A stretch of DNA of 64,000 nucleotides from Oceaniglobus trochenteri (lineage in GTDB: Bacteria > Pseudomonadota > Alphaproteobacteria > Rhodobacterales > Rhodobacteraceae), in contig NZ_JACNMM010000016.1 in the NCBI RefSeq assembly GCF_020529025.1, forward strand, positions 20,702 through 84,701. The letters are read 5' to 3'. Shown here in pieces: positions 35,796 through 44,831 of the stretch (the first letter of the stretch is position 1; each line of letters opens with the position of its first letter). A model generated the notes under the pieces. The model did no database searches, was not told where the DNA came from, and saw only the letters and a program-made list of their open reading frames with translations. The position numbers were made by a program, and so were the translations under genes.

Positions 35796-36725
35796 TCATC
35801 TTGCCTTGTCCTCCTGGTACATCGACCACAGGAAATAGGCGATGAAGCAGAGCATGATCAGGAACAGCACCACGGCGATGGCCGCGCCGTATCCCATGCG
35901 GAAGCCGTATTCCGACAGCGCCACTTCGAACATGTAGAAGGACAGCACGCGGGATTCGCCGAAGGGGCCGCCGTTGGTCATGATCGAGATCAGGTCGAAA
36001 CTGCGCAGCGCGCCGATGATGGTGACGACGAAGGCGATGAAGGTGGCGGGCTTGAGCTGCGGGATGATGATGTACCAGAGCATCTTCCAGCCCTTGGCAT
36101 TGTCCAGCCGCCCGGCCTCGATCTGTTCGGGGTTCACGCCGTTCAGACCGGTGAGATAGAGGATCATGCAATAGGCCGTCTGCGGCCACAGCCCCGCGGC
36201 GATGATGCCGTAGGTCACATAGGTCGGATCGCCCAGCACGTTGATCGGGCCGAGGCCGACCCAGCCGAGGATGATGTTCAGCAAGCCGAAGGTGGGATCG
36301 TAGAACCAGGTGAAGACCAGGCCGACGACGACCTGCGAGATCACGAAGGGAAAGAAGAACAGGGATTTGTAGAGGCGGATGCCGGTGACCGTCTGGTTCA
36401 GGAACAGCGCGATGAACAGGCCCGCCGGAATGGCCAGCAGGTAGAGCACCAGCCAGATCAGGTTGTTCCTGAGCGAGGTATAGAAGGCATCGTCATAGTA
36501 GAGCTCTTCGTAGTTCTGAAGGCCGATGAATTCGGGCGCGCCCAGGCCATCCCAGCGCAGCGTCGAGATCTGGAACGACTGGAAGATCGGGAAGATCACG
36601 TAGAAGGCAAAGAAGATCATCCCCGGCGCAAGGAAGAGCCAGGGCGAGATCGCGATCTGGTTGCGGTGCCACCAGTTGCGTTTCGGCCCCTGGGGATGGG
36701 TGTCGGGCAGGGTTGCGTGGGTCAT
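35796..36725 (-). CDS. Carbohydrate ABC transporter permease, MalF-like
   Basis: Inner-membrane permease of 309 residues. An N-terminal cytoplasmic tail (PQGPKRNWWHRNQIAISP) leads to the first helix WLFLAPGMIFFAFYVIFPIF. The EAA loop is present (PEQIEAGRLDNAKGWKMLWY, then IIIPQLKPATFIAFVV). It pairs with the MalG-like permease downstream. ATG at 36725 has AGGTGG upstream; a longer in-frame form from 36824 would add an unlikely Pro/Arg-rich leader. Confidence 0.92.
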   Translation of the reverse strand: MTHATLPDTHPQGPKRNWWHRNQIAISPWLFLAPGMIFFAFYVIFPIFQSFQISTLRWDGLGAPEFIGLQNYEELYYDDAFYTSLRNNLIWLVLYLLAIPAGLFIALFLNQTVTGIRLYKSLFFFPFVISQVVVGLVFTWFYDPTFGLLNIILGWVGLGPINVLGDPTYVTYGIIAAGLWPQTAYCMILYLTGLNGVNPEQIEAGRLDNAKGWKMLWYIIIPQLKPATFIAFVVTIIGALRSFDLISIMTNGGPFGESRVLSFYMFEVALSEYGFRMGYGAAIAVVLFLIMLCFIAYFLWSMYQEDKAR

Positions 36726-36789
36726 GGGGCCACCTGGTCTTGGGTGTGGGGCGGACCGGGTCTGCGCCGCGCGGTCCGGGTGTGGGGTG

Positions 36790-36810
36790 GGGCGGCACCA
36801 TTGGCCGCCC
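36790..36810. promoter_or_regulatory. Intra-operon hairpin after the binding-protein gene
   Basis: Perfect 7-bp stem GGGCGGC / GCCGCCC, 7-base loop, in the 117-base gap between the binding protein and the first permease. No T run follows. Such hairpins often protect the upstream binding-protein mRNA, giving it higher levels than the permeases. Confidence 0.5.
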
Positions 36811-36842
36811 GCAACCCGTTTCATGCCGTAACTTGGCGTGGA

Positions 36843-38108
36843 TCAGTAGATCCGGCCGCGGGCCCGCTCGAGCCGGTCGAGGATCTTGTCGATGTTGTCG
36901 GGGCGGACCATGAATTCCTGGAAGCCCTCCATCGCGACCTTGGCCATCTCGGCGGGGGCGTCACGGTCGAAGAACTGCGCGATGCCGCCCGGTGCCTTGT
37001 TGGACAGGACATCGAAGCCTTCCTTCAGGAACTTGTCGTCATCCACCGAGGAGTTCGAGTTGACCGGAAGCTGACCCAGCGCGTTGCCCGCGTTGATCAG
37101 GGTCTGGTTGTCGGCCGAAACGACCCATTTCAGGAAGGCCTTGGCGTTGTCCTTGTTGGCCGCACCGCTGGGGATGTGGAAGGTGTCGGTCGGGGCGTCT
37201 TCGCCCAGTTCGACATCGGCGTTGATCGCGGGGAACTGGAAGTAATCCAGCTGATCGTCGCTCAGGCCCGCTTCGCGCAGGGGGGCCACGGCGAAGTTGC
37301 CCATCAGGTAGGCGGCAGCATCGCCACCGGTCATGAAGGGCAGGGCCTCTTGCCAGCTATAGGCGGTGTGGTTGTCGATGAAGGCGCCCATGTCGATCAG
37401 CTCGCGCCAGTTGGCGAAGGTCGCCTTGACGCCGTCGTCGGTCCAGGGAATCTCGCCCGCCGTCAGCTTCATGTGATAGTCGAAGCCGTTGGTGCGCATG
37501 TTCAGGTAGTCGAACCAGCCACCGGCGGTCCACAGGAACTTGGTCCCGATGGTGAAGCACTTCACGCCGTTGTCGAGCAGGGTCTGGCAGTTGGACTTGA
37601 AGGTGTCCCAGTCCTGCGGTTCGCTCAGGCCGTACTGGTCGTAGATATCCTTACGATAGTAAACGCCCCACTGGTAGTAGGTATAGGGCACGCCCCACTG
37701 CTTGCCATCCATGGTCATCGCGCCCTTGGTGCTGGCGAGTTCCTCGGACAGGGTGCCTTCCCAGATGTCCGACACGTCCTCGAACAGGCCGGCGTCCACA
37801 TAGGGGGCCATGCGGTTGCCCGCGTACCAGTTGGCCACGTCCGGCGAATTGGCGGTCAGGAAGTTGCGGATCTGGGTCTTGTAGGCTTCGCGGTCGATCA
37901 CCGTCAGTTCGATGTTCAGATCGGGGTGCATTTCCCCGAACCGCTCCACCATGCCTTCCATCACCGCGCGGGGCGCAGGGTTGGACATGTCGGAAAAGAT
38001 GATCAGATCCCCGGACAGGTTCTGCGAATGGGCATCGGCAAGGGCGCCCGTTGCCATCACGGCAGAGACGCCAAGCGCCGCGGCGGACGCTGTGAGTTTG
38101 CACACCAT
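36843..38108 (-). CDS. Carbohydrate ABC transporter substrate-binding protein, family 1
   Basis: Periplasmic sugar receptor of 421 residues. Signal peptide MVCKLTASAAALGVSAVMAT with cleavage around GALADAHS. The SBP_bac_1 core includes GDLIIFSDMSNPAPRAVMEG, VPYTYYQWGVYYRKDIYDQY, FTIGTKFLWTAGGWFDYLN and LMGNFAVAPLREAGLSDDQL. GGGAG stands seven bases before the ATG. It is the first gene of the galactoside operon (binding protein, two permeases, alpha-galactosidase, dehydrogenase, dgoK, dgoA, lactonase, beta-galactosidase, galM), which makes a galactoside its likely ligand. Confidence 0.9.
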   Translation of the reverse strand: MVCKLTASAAALGVSAVMATGALADAHSQNLSGDLIIFSDMSNPAPRAVMEGMVERFGEMHPDLNIELTVIDREAYKTQIRNFLTANSPDVANWYAGNRMAPYVDAGLFEDVSDIWEGTLSEELASTKGAMTMDGKQWGVPYTYYQWGVYYRKDIYDQYGLSEPQDWDTFKSNCQTLLDNGVKCFTIGTKFLWTAGGWFDYLNMRTNGFDYHMKLTAGEIPWTDDGVKATFANWRELIDMGAFIDNHTAYSWQEALPFMTGGDAAAYLMGNFAVAPLREAGLSDDQLDYFQFPAINADVELGEDAPTDTFHIPSGAANKDNAKAFLKWVVSADNQTLINAGNALGQLPVNSNSSVDDDKFLKEGFDVLSNKAPGGIAQFFDRDAPAEMAKVAMEGFQEFMVRPDNIDKILDRLERARGRIY

Positions 38109-38136
38109 AAGTTGCTCCCTAGATGGTTCCATTATG

Positions 38137-38151
38137 TGAAACTTGGTTTTA
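38137..38151. promoter_or_regulatory. Putative IclR-family operator in the divergent galactoside promoter
   Basis: TGAAAC-TTG-GTTTTA, five of six positions symmetrical, 29 bases upstream of the binding-protein start. It matches the TGAAAC-N3-GTTTCA form known for KdgR, an IclR-family repressor. The divergent IclR gene at 38285 is the likely binder. Confidence 0.5.
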
Positions 38152-38284
38152 GATATTGAAATGATAACCGCATTGGCGCTATGGATGTCAACAGTTTCCT
38201 GCCCCCGGAAGGCTGACCTTGCGTCAGAGCAGCGGGCGTTTTGCCCGCAGGGCAAGGGCAGAAACAGGCGAGAGGATGGATGGC

Positions 38285-39118
38285 ATGCCGGACCGGTCAG
38301 GGCGACCGTCAGCAGGTGAGGCGCGGGGTGCGGGCACCGTGGGCAAGGCGCTTGCCGTGCTTGACCAGGTGGCCGGTTATGGCCGTCCGGTGCGCTTTGC
38401 CGAGGTGCAGCGCGACAGCCCCTTTCCCAAGGCCACGCTCTATCGGCTGATCCAGACGCTGACCTCGCAGGGGATGCTGCGGCTTGACCCCGAAAGCGGC
38501 ACCTATGCGCTGGGGGTGCGGCTGGTGCGGCTGGCCCATGCGGCCTGGCACACCACCTCGCTTGCGCCGATCGCGCGGCCCCATATCGATGCGCTGTCCG
38601 CCGAACTGGGCGAAACGGTTCACCTGGCGCAGCTGGACCATGGCCAGGTTCTGTATGTCGACAAGCGCAACGCAACGGTCCCGGTCAGGATGTATTCGCA
38701 GGCGGGCAAGGTGGGCCCGGCCTATTGCACCGGGGTGGGCAAGGCGATGATGGCATTCCTGCCCGCCCCCGACCTTGAAGATACCATCGCGCAGCAGTCG
38801 TTTCACCGGTTCACGCCCAATACGCTGACCGACCGCGCAAGCCTCTTGCGCGATCTTGCGGCGATCCGCGACCGTGGCCATGCCTTCGACGACGAAGAGC
38901 ATGAGGCCGGCATCATTTGCCTGGCCGTGCCGATCCTGACCGATGGTCGCCAGGTTCTTGGTGCGATCTCGGTCACGGCCACCAGCGCGCGGCGCAGCCT
39001 TGACGAACTGGGCGAACTGGCCCCCGCCCTGCGCGCCGCGGCCCGGAAGATCGCCACCGAGGCATCGGCATGGCGGTTCCCCGACCGTGCCGCAGAACCC
39101 CTTGCAACAACAGGATGA
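38285..39118 (+). CDS. IclR-family regulator of the galactoside regulon
   Basis: Transcription factor of 277 residues. HTH region about 18-80 (GTVGKALAVLDQVAGYGRPV; FPKATLYRLIQTLTSQGMLR), then the IclR effector domain (LAQLDHGQVLYVDKRNATVP; GPAYCTGVGKAMMAFLP; EEHEAGIICLAVPILTDGRQ). The effector is probably a pathway intermediate such as galactonate or 2-dehydro-3-deoxygalactonate, by analogy with KdgR. ATG at 38285 has GAGAGG nine bases upstream; ATG 38276 lies directly against that site. The transporter ATPase follows after 4 bases. Confidence 0.88.
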   Translation: MPDRSGRPSAGEARGAGTVGKALAVLDQVAGYGRPVRFAEVQRDSPFPKATLYRLIQTLTSQGMLRLDPESGTYALGVRLVRLAHAAWHTTSLAPIARPHIDALSAELGETVHLAQLDHGQVLYVDKRNATVPVRMYSQAGKVGPAYCTGVGKAMMAFLPAPDLEDTIAQQSFHRFTPNTLTDRASLLRDLAAIRDRGHAFDDEEHEAGIICLAVPILTDGRQVLGAISVTATSARRSLDELGELAPALRAAARKIATEASAWRFPDRAAEPLATTG

Positions 39119-39122
39119 ATCC

Positions 39123-40181
39123 ATGTCAGGTGTGACACTTTCCAATGTTATGAAGCGCTACGGCGACGTGCAGGTGATCCACGGTGTGGATCTGGAAGTC
39201 GCCGATGGCGAATTCTGCGTTTTCGTCGGGCCTTCGGGTTGTGGCAAGTCCACGCTCTTGCGGATGTTCGCGGGGCTGGAGGAAACGACGGGCGGCAAGA
39301 TCGCCATCGGCAGCCGCGACGTGACCCGCGACGACCCGGCCGAGCGGGGCGTGGCGATGGTTTTCCAGACCTATGCCCTCTATCCGCACATGACGGTGGC
39401 CGAGAACATGGGCTTCGGGCTGAAGATGAACAAGCATCCCCGCGCCGAGATCGACAAGAAGGTGGCCGAGGCCTCGCGCATCCTGAAGCTGGACGATTAC
39501 CTGAAACGCAAGCCGGCGGCCCTTTCGGGCGGGCAGCGGCAGCGGGTGGCCATCGGGCGGGCCATCGTGCGCGGCCCCGAGGTGTTCCTGTTCGACGAGC
39601 CGCTGTCGAACCTCGATGCGGAACTGCGGGTCGAGATGCGGGTGGAAATCGCCCGCCTGCACAAGGAAATCGGCGCGACGATGATCTATGTCACCCACGA
39701 CCAGGTCGAGGCGATGACCCTGGCTGACAAGATCGTGGTGCTGCGGGCCGGTGTGATCGAACAGGTGGGGGCGCCGCTCGATCTTTACCGCGATCCCGAC
39801 AACCGCTTCGTGGCCGGTTTCATCGGCTCACCGGCGATGAACTTTCTCGAAGGCAAGGTGACCGATGGGCGGCAGGTGGCGGTGTCGTCGCTGGACAAGG
39901 CGCTGCCGGTGCAGGTGCAGGTGCCCGCCGAGGGCACGGCAGTGACCCTGGGCATCCGCCCCGAACATATCGAGATCACCGAGGGCAGCACCCACACCGT
40001 GGAACTGACCGAGGCGCTGGGGGGCGTGTCCTATGCCTATCTGGCGGGTGCGGATGGCGAGCGGATGATCGTGGAGGAACGCGGCGATCTGCGCTCGAAG
40101 GCGGGCGACAAGGTTGGCATCGCCTTCGATCCGGCGCGCGCGATGCTGTTCGATGCCAAGAGCGAAGCGCGCATCCGATAG
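39123..40181 (+). CDS. Sugar ABC transporter ATPase, MalK/UgpC-like
   Basis: ATPase of 352 residues. Walker A GPSGCGKSTLLRMFAGLE, Q-loop VFQTYALYPHMTVAENM, signature LSGGQRQRVAIGRAIV, Walker B VFLFDEPLSNLDAEL and H-loop IYVTHDQVEAM are intact, followed by TOBE/OB-fold regulatory repeats with GIRPEHIEI. It is separated from its permeases by the divergent promoter, cotranscribed with the IclR gene, and is the only ATPase available to the permease pair at 34.9-36.7 kb. Confidence 0.93.
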   Translation: MSGVTLSNVMKRYGDVQVIHGVDLEVADGEFCVFVGPSGCGKSTLLRMFAGLEETTGGKIAIGSRDVTRDDPAERGVAMVFQTYALYPHMTVAENMGFGLKMNKHPRAEIDKKVAEASRILKLDDYLKRKPAALSGGQRQRVAIGRAIVRGPEVFLFDEPLSNLDAELRVEMRVEIARLHKEIGATMIYVTHDQVEAMTLADKIVVLRAGVIEQVGAPLDLYRDPDNRFVAGFIGSPAMNFLEGKVTDGRQVAVSSLDKALPVQVQVPAEGTAVTLGIRPEHIEITEGSTHTVELTEALGGVSYAYLAGADGERMIVEERGDLRSKAGDKVGIAFDPARAMLFDAKSEARIR

Positions 40182-40201
40182 CGCGCAAAGGAACTTTCAA
40201 T

Positions 40202-40286
40202 GCCTCCGGCGGGGATATTTCAGGACCAAAGATGAAGACAGGATGGTCTTTGCGATCATAGGTCTTCAAATATCCCCGCCGGAGGC
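40202..40286. repeat. Two facing copies of the dispersed repeat (copies 3 and 4)
   Basis: GCCTCCGGCGGGGATATTT occurs forward at 40202-40220 and inverted at 40268-40286, a perfect 19-bp inverted repeat with a 47-base interior. The left copy continues CAGGACCAAAGATGAAG as in the full repeat. It lies between the convergent sugar ATPase gene and soeC and could serve as a bidirectional terminator. Confidence 0.85.
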
Positions 40287-40298
40287 TCCGACGGCTGA

Positions 40299-41177
40299 CT
40301 AGGCCGCCGTCCGCCCGTAGTACAGCGAAACGGTATGCTCGGCCTCGGCGAAGAACAGCCAGCGGGTGATCAGCACGCCGCAGAGGTGCGACAGCACGGC
40401 CAGCGCCGCCATGACGTGGTGGAAGGGCAGCAGCAGAAGCGCGACAGGCGCCGCAAAGGCCAGCACCAGCGCGATGGAGCGCAGCTTCGTGGCATGTTTG
40501 CGGGCGATGACGAAGACCATCTCCTTCGTGAGGTAGTTGCCCTCGGAGTGGGACGATTCGAACAGGCGCACCTTGCCGATGCCGCCCAGCCCGGTCGCGG
40601 TTCCGGCGGTGCTTCCCGCGGCGGCGAACCGGGCATCCCCCGCTTTCCAGGCGGCGAACTGGCCGATGCCGGTCAGGACCAGGAAGGCGATGGCCACCGT
40701 AACCTGACCCGACAGAAGCGCACCGCCCGACAGCGCATAGGCGATGAACATCGCGCTGGTGGACCAGTGATGCCAGCGCGGCACGCTGCGGATCGAGGCA
40801 TAGATCATCGATGTGATGTAGACGGTTCCGATCGATGCCAGCGCGCCAAGCCAGCCGATGGGCGCGAGGCGCAGGCCGAAGAACACCAGTGGCGCTGCGA
40901 AAATCGCCATAACCACCAGCGTGAGGACCGAGGCCCAGCCTTCGCGCGAGAGCCAGGAGGTGCGCCACTGGGTGAAGGCCTTCAGCGCCCGTTCGGGGTG
41001 GCCCAGGTGGAAGGTGGAAAACACCAGCCCGCCGACCGCCAGCAAGTAGGCGATGGCGAAGAAGGCGAAGGCCGACATCCCTTCGACCCGCGGAAAGCCG
41101 AGACCCAGGAAAGCCAGCAGACCGAAGCCGATGCCCGACAGCGTGGTGAAGGCGATGATGGAGGCGGCGGGGTGCAT
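40299..41177 (-). CDS. soeC: Sulfite dehydrogenase membrane anchor, DmsC/NrfD-like
   Basis: Quinone-interacting membrane subunit of 292 residues with about eight helices (MHPAASIIAFTTLSGIGFGL; AFFAIAYLLAVGGLVFSTFH; PVALLLLPFHHVMAALAV). It belongs to the DmsC family that anchors molybdopterin oxidoreductases. Position directly after soeA-soeB and xsc points to the SoeABC cytoplasmic-facing sulfite dehydrogenase rather than DMSO reductase. Its ATG shares one base with the soeB stop. Confidence 0.78.
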   Translation of the reverse strand: MHPAASIIAFTTLSGIGFGLLAFLGLGFPRVEGMSAFAFFAIAYLLAVGGLVFSTFHLGHPERALKAFTQWRTSWLSREGWASVLTLVVMAIFAAPLVFFGLRLAPIGWLGALASIGTVYITSMIYASIRSVPRWHHWSTSAMFIAYALSGGALLSGQVTVAIAFLVLTGIGQFAAWKAGDARFAAAGSTAGTATGLGGIGKVRLFESSHSEGNYLTKEMVFVIARKHATKLRSIALVLAFAAPVALLLLPFHHVMAALAVLSHLCGVLITRWLFFAEAEHTVSLYYGRTAA

Positions 41178-41917
41178 CAGAGTTTCTCCAGCGCGCGGTC
41201 AAGCCAGCCCAGGAACCCCGAGGGCGTCTCGGCCACGGGTTGCAGGAAGGGGGCAAGCACGTCGATGTCTTCGTCGCGGGGGCGGGGGGGCAGGTACTTG
41301 TTCACCGGTTTCGTCCCCTGTTCGGGCATCAGATCGAAGCCGCCGCGTTCTGCCACAAGGCGGCTGACATCGCTGTCGGGGTCGGCCAGGTCGCCGAAGT
41401 GGCGCGCGCCGGCCGGACAGGTGCGCACGCAGGCGGGCTGGCGGTCTTCCTCGGGCAGGTTCTCGTTATAGATCCGGTCGACGCAGAGGGTGCATTTCTT
41501 CATCACCTGTTCGACCGGGTCCATTTCCCGCGCGCCGTAGGGGCAGGCCCAGGCGCAAAGCCCGCAACCGATGCAGTCGGACTCGTTCACCAGGACGATC
41601 CCGTCTTCCACCCGCTTGTAGCTGGCGCCGGTGGGGCAGACGGTGACGCAGGGGGCATCGTCGCAATGCAGGCAGGATTTCGGGAAATGCACCGTTTGGG
41701 CGGGGCCGCTTTCGGGCTGCACCTCGAAGGAATGGACGCGGTTCAGGAAGCTGCCCACGGGTTCGGCACCATAGGCATCCTTGTCGGCCAGGGGCGCGCC
41801 GTAGTTTTCGGTGTTCCAGCCCTTGCAGGCGGTGACGCAGGCATGACAGCCGACGCAGGTGTCAAGGTCGATCACCAGGCCCAGCTTGCGTTGCGTGGAT
41901 GCGGGAAGCTCGGTCAT
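41177..41917 (-). CDS. soeB: Sulfite dehydrogenase iron-sulfur subunit
   Basis: Electron-transfer subunit of 246 residues with four 4Fe-4S binding motifs: CVGCHACVTAC, CLHCDDAPCVTVCPTGA, CIGCGLCAWACPYGA and, around CTLCVDRI with CVRTCPAGA, the remaining ligands. This is the DmsB/SoeB arrangement, passing electrons from the molybdenum subunit to the anchor. ATG at 41917. There is no twin-arginine signal, in keeping with a complex on the cytoplasmic face. Confidence 0.8.
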   Translation of the reverse strand: MTELPASTQRKLGLVIDLDTCVGCHACVTACKGWNTENYGAPLADKDAYGAEPVGSFLNRVHSFEVQPESGPAQTVHFPKSCLHCDDAPCVTVCPTGASYKRVEDGIVLVNESDCIGCGLCAWACPYGAREMDPVEQVMKKCTLCVDRIYNENLPEEDRQPACVRTCPAGARHFGDLADPDSDVSRLVAERGGFDLMPEQGTKPVNKYLPPRPRDEDIDVLAPFLQPVAETPSGFLGWLDRALEKL

Positions 41918-41933
41918 GGGTTCAGCCCCCTGT

Positions 41934-41955
41934 CTTCTTCTTTGCAAAAATACTC
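41934..41955 (-). repeat. Dispersed intergenic repeat, copy 5
   Basis: On the minus strand GAGTATTTTTGCAAAGAAGA, then AG, in the 58-base gap between soeA and soeB, the form of the repeat closest to what I have seen in other Rhodobacteraceae. Confidence 0.6.
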
Positions 41956-41975
41956 AAATTCCACAATGGCCCCCA

Positions 41976-44831
41976 TCACGACCCGACCTTCCGGGTCACG
42001 TTGGCCGGCGCCGGGGGCACCGGCGACGCCTGCGCCGGGATGTCGGGATAGCTGCGGCTGGGGGCGCGCACCTTCTCGATCCTGACGCGCAGGTCGAACC
42101 AGGCGGCCTGGCCGGTCACCGGGTCGGAGTTGGACCAGCGCAGCCCGTCGCCCTTGGGGGGCAGCAGCTCGTGGATCAGGTGGTTCAGAAGGAACCCCTT
42201 CTTCGCCTCGGGGGCGTCGTCGTCCAGCGCCCAGGCGCCCTTGCGCTTGCCTATGGCGTTCCAGGTCCAGACGGTATTTTCGTTCAGCGCCGCCATCAGT
42301 GCCACGGGCACGGTGATTTCGCCATGCATCGAACTGACGCGCGCCCAGTCGCCGTCGCGGAACTTCTGTTCTTCCCATATCTTCGTCGGAACATAGAGCG
42401 GATTGTGCCCGTGGATCTGGCGCAGCCAGGCGTTCTGTCCGCCCCAGGAGTGATACATGGCCATGGGCCGCTGGGTCAGGGCATGGACCGGGTACTCCAC
42501 CGGGTCGGCATGGCCATCCTCAAGCGGGGGATACCAGATCGGCAGCGGGGTGAGGGTGGCCTTGATGCGTTCGCGCAGGTGGTCGGGGGGCTGGCGGGTG
42601 CCGTGGCCTTCGGCGGCCAGCTGGAACCGACGCAGGGGTTCGGACCAGAGCGAGAAGATATAGGGCGCGGGCTTGTCAAAAAGGCCGATCTTTACCGCCC
42701 AGTCCTGGTAGGCGCGGTTCCAAGGCTTGTAATACAGTCCTTCTTCGGGGATATGCCCGATCCAGAATCCGCCGTGTTTGATGTATTCGTCGATCTGCGC
42801 GCCGTTCGGGTGGCCCCGGCCGTGTTGCATGGTGGTCTCGGCTGCGCCATCGCCCACCCGCCAACCCGCCAGGGGGCCGACACCGGGGCGGCGTTCGTGG
42901 TTCACGATGTAGTCGGCGTAATCCTTGAACTTCTGTTCGCCCGTGTCGGTGACGAAGCCGGGCAGGTTCAGCCGCGCGCCCAGGTCGATCAGCGCCGACT
43001 GGAAGCCCTTCACGTTGCGGTCGGGTTCGACCACGGGCCAGCGGATGGCATCGGCGGCGGCATCGGCCTCGCAAATGGGACGGTCAAGCAGCGAGATGCA
43101 GTCGTGGCGTTCAAGATAGGTGGTATCGGGAAGGATGAGGTCGGCATAGGCGACCATTTCCGACGAATAGGCATCGGAATAGATGATGTGCGGGATGACA
43201 TATTCGCCGGTGTCGTCCTTGTCGGTCAGCATCTTCATGACGCCCGAGGTGTTCATCGACGAATTCCAGGCCATGTTGGCCATGTACATGAACAACGTGT
43301 CGATCTTGTAGGGGTCGCCCGCATGGGCGTTCGAGATCACCATGTGCATCATGCCATGGGCGGACATGGGGTTTTCCCAGGTGAAGGCCTTGTCGATGCG
43401 CGCCGGGGTGCCTTCGGGGGTCAGGGCCAGGTCGTCGGGCCCTTGGGTAAAGCCCAGGTGCGGCCCGTCAAGCGGTTTGCCCGGCGTGACCTTGCAGTGG
43501 GGCTTGGGGTGGGCCGTCGCCGGTTTCGGGTAGGGCGGTTTGAACCGCATTCCGCCGGGGGTTTCCACGCTGCCCAGCAGGATCTGCAACAGGTGCAGGG
43601 CGCGGCAGGTCTGGAACCCGTTGGAATGGGCGCTGATGCCGCGCATGGCATGAAAGCTGACGGGCCGGCCGATCATCTTTTCGTGCCGGGTGCCTCGGAA
43701 ATCGGTCCAGGGCTGGTCGATCTCGATCGCCTCGTCAAAGGCGGTGCGGGCCAGGTCGGCGGCGATGCGGTTGATGCGGTTTGCGCTTAGCCCGATCTTG
43801 GGTGCGATGGCCTCGGGGGCGTATTCCCCGGCCAGGTATTTCTCGGCGATATGCTGAAACACGCTGCGGTGGCTGATGCCCGCCCGCCGCAGCGAGCCGG
43901 AGAGGTCGGGGCGCACGCCTGTCCCGTCGAAGGGGGCCGGTTTGCCGGTGGCACGGTCGATCACCAGATCGCGGCCATCCTCGGTTTTCAGCAGCAGGCC
44001 GAATTCGGGCGATTTCGGGTCTTCGTTGACCAGCACCGGGGCATTGGTGAACTGAGCAAGATAGTCGAGGTCGATCTTGCCCGCCTTCAGAAGGCAGTGG
44101 ATCAGCGACAGGATGAACAGGCCATCGGTGCCGGGGGTGATGCCGATCCATTCATCGGCAATGGCGTTATAGCCCGAGCGGATGGGATTGACGCCGATCA
44201 CCTTGGCGCCGCGTTTCTTCAGCTTGCCCAGCCCCATCTTGATCGGGTTGGAATCGTGATCCTCGGCCACGCCGAACAGCATGAACAGCTTGGTATTGTC
44301 CCAATCGGGCTGGCCGAATTCCCAGAAGGCGCCGCCCATGGTGTAGATGCCCGCGGCCGCCATGTTGACGCTGCAAAAACCGCCGTGGGCGGCGTAATTC
44401 GGCGTTCCGAAGGCCTGGGCCCACCACGAGGTGAAGCTTTGCGACTGGTCGCGCCCGGTGAAGAAGGCCAGCTTTTCGGGCGCCGTGTCGCGGATCGGTT
44501 TCAGCCATTTCACCGCAAGGTCATAGGCCTCGTCCCAGGAAATCTCCTCGAACTTGCCGCTGCCGCGTTCGCCGACCCGCTTCATCGGCGCACGCAGGCG
44601 GGCGGGCGAGAGGTGCTGCATGATCCCGGCCGACCCCTTGCCGCAGAGAACGCCCTTGTTCACGGGGTGATCGCGGTTGCCCTCGATATAGGCGACCTGC
44701 CGTTTGCCGTCGGGGCCGTCCTTGAGGTGCACGTTGATCCCGCAGCGGCAGGCGCACATGTAGCAGGTCGTCTTGCGGATCTCGTCGCTGACCTTGGGCG
44801 AGGTGTCGATCTGCGGTTGGCTGTGGGACAT
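41976..44831 (-). CDS. soeA: Sulfite dehydrogenase molybdopterin subunit
   Basis: Catalytic molybdenum oxidoreductase of 951 residues, oxidising sulfite to sulfate. The N-terminal 4Fe-4S site is TTCYMCACRCGINVHL with CGKGSAGIMQHL. Molybdopterin-binding blocks follow (EISWDEAYDLAVKWL; AFFTGRDQSQSFTSWWAQAF; KVIGVNPIRSGYNAIADEW), and the C-terminal domain includes WGGQNAWLRQIHGHNPLYV. There is no Tat signal, which separates SoeA from periplasmic relatives. It follows xsc on the same strand after 160 bases, in which a pta gene might have been expected but is absent. Homologous enzymes using other sulfur substrates remain possible. Confidence 0.8.
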   Translation of the reverse strand: MSHSQPQIDTSPKVSDEIRKTTCYMCACRCGINVHLKDGPDGKRQVAYIEGNRDHPVNKGVLCGKGSAGIMQHLSPARLRAPMKRVGERGSGKFEEISWDEAYDLAVKWLKPIRDTAPEKLAFFTGRDQSQSFTSWWAQAFGTPNYAAHGGFCSVNMAAAGIYTMGGAFWEFGQPDWDNTKLFMLFGVAEDHDSNPIKMGLGKLKKRGAKVIGVNPIRSGYNAIADEWIGITPGTDGLFILSLIHCLLKAGKIDLDYLAQFTNAPVLVNEDPKSPEFGLLLKTEDGRDLVIDRATGKPAPFDGTGVRPDLSGSLRRAGISHRSVFQHIAEKYLAGEYAPEAIAPKIGLSANRINRIAADLARTAFDEAIEIDQPWTDFRGTRHEKMIGRPVSFHAMRGISAHSNGFQTCRALHLLQILLGSVETPGGMRFKPPYPKPATAHPKPHCKVTPGKPLDGPHLGFTQGPDDLALTPEGTPARIDKAFTWENPMSAHGMMHMVISNAHAGDPYKIDTLFMYMANMAWNSSMNTSGVMKMLTDKDDTGEYVIPHIIYSDAYSSEMVAYADLILPDTTYLERHDCISLLDRPICEADAAADAIRWPVVEPDRNVKGFQSALIDLGARLNLPGFVTDTGEQKFKDYADYIVNHERRPGVGPLAGWRVGDGAAETTMQHGRGHPNGAQIDEYIKHGGFWIGHIPEEGLYYKPWNRAYQDWAVKIGLFDKPAPYIFSLWSEPLRRFQLAAEGHGTRQPPDHLRERIKATLTPLPIWYPPLEDGHADPVEYPVHALTQRPMAMYHSWGGQNAWLRQIHGHNPLYVPTKIWEEQKFRDGDWARVSSMHGEITVPVALMAALNENTVWTWNAIGKRKGAWALDDDAPEAKKGFLLNHLIHELLPPKGDGLRWSNSDPVTGQAAWFDLRVRIEKVRAPSRSYPDIPAQASPVPPAPANVTRKVGS

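Noticed and set aside
35679..38159. Open frame of 826 codons on the plus strand opposite the sugar transporter genes
   Set aside because: Antisense to three well-defined transporter genes; low-complexity His/Asp/Gly-rich translation without family features.
40631..40642. GGGCATCCCCCG inside soeC, identical to one arm of the alpha-galactosidase palindrome
   Set aside because: No matching inverted arm nearby and normal DmsC-family protein sequence; chance match in GC-rich DNA is likely.
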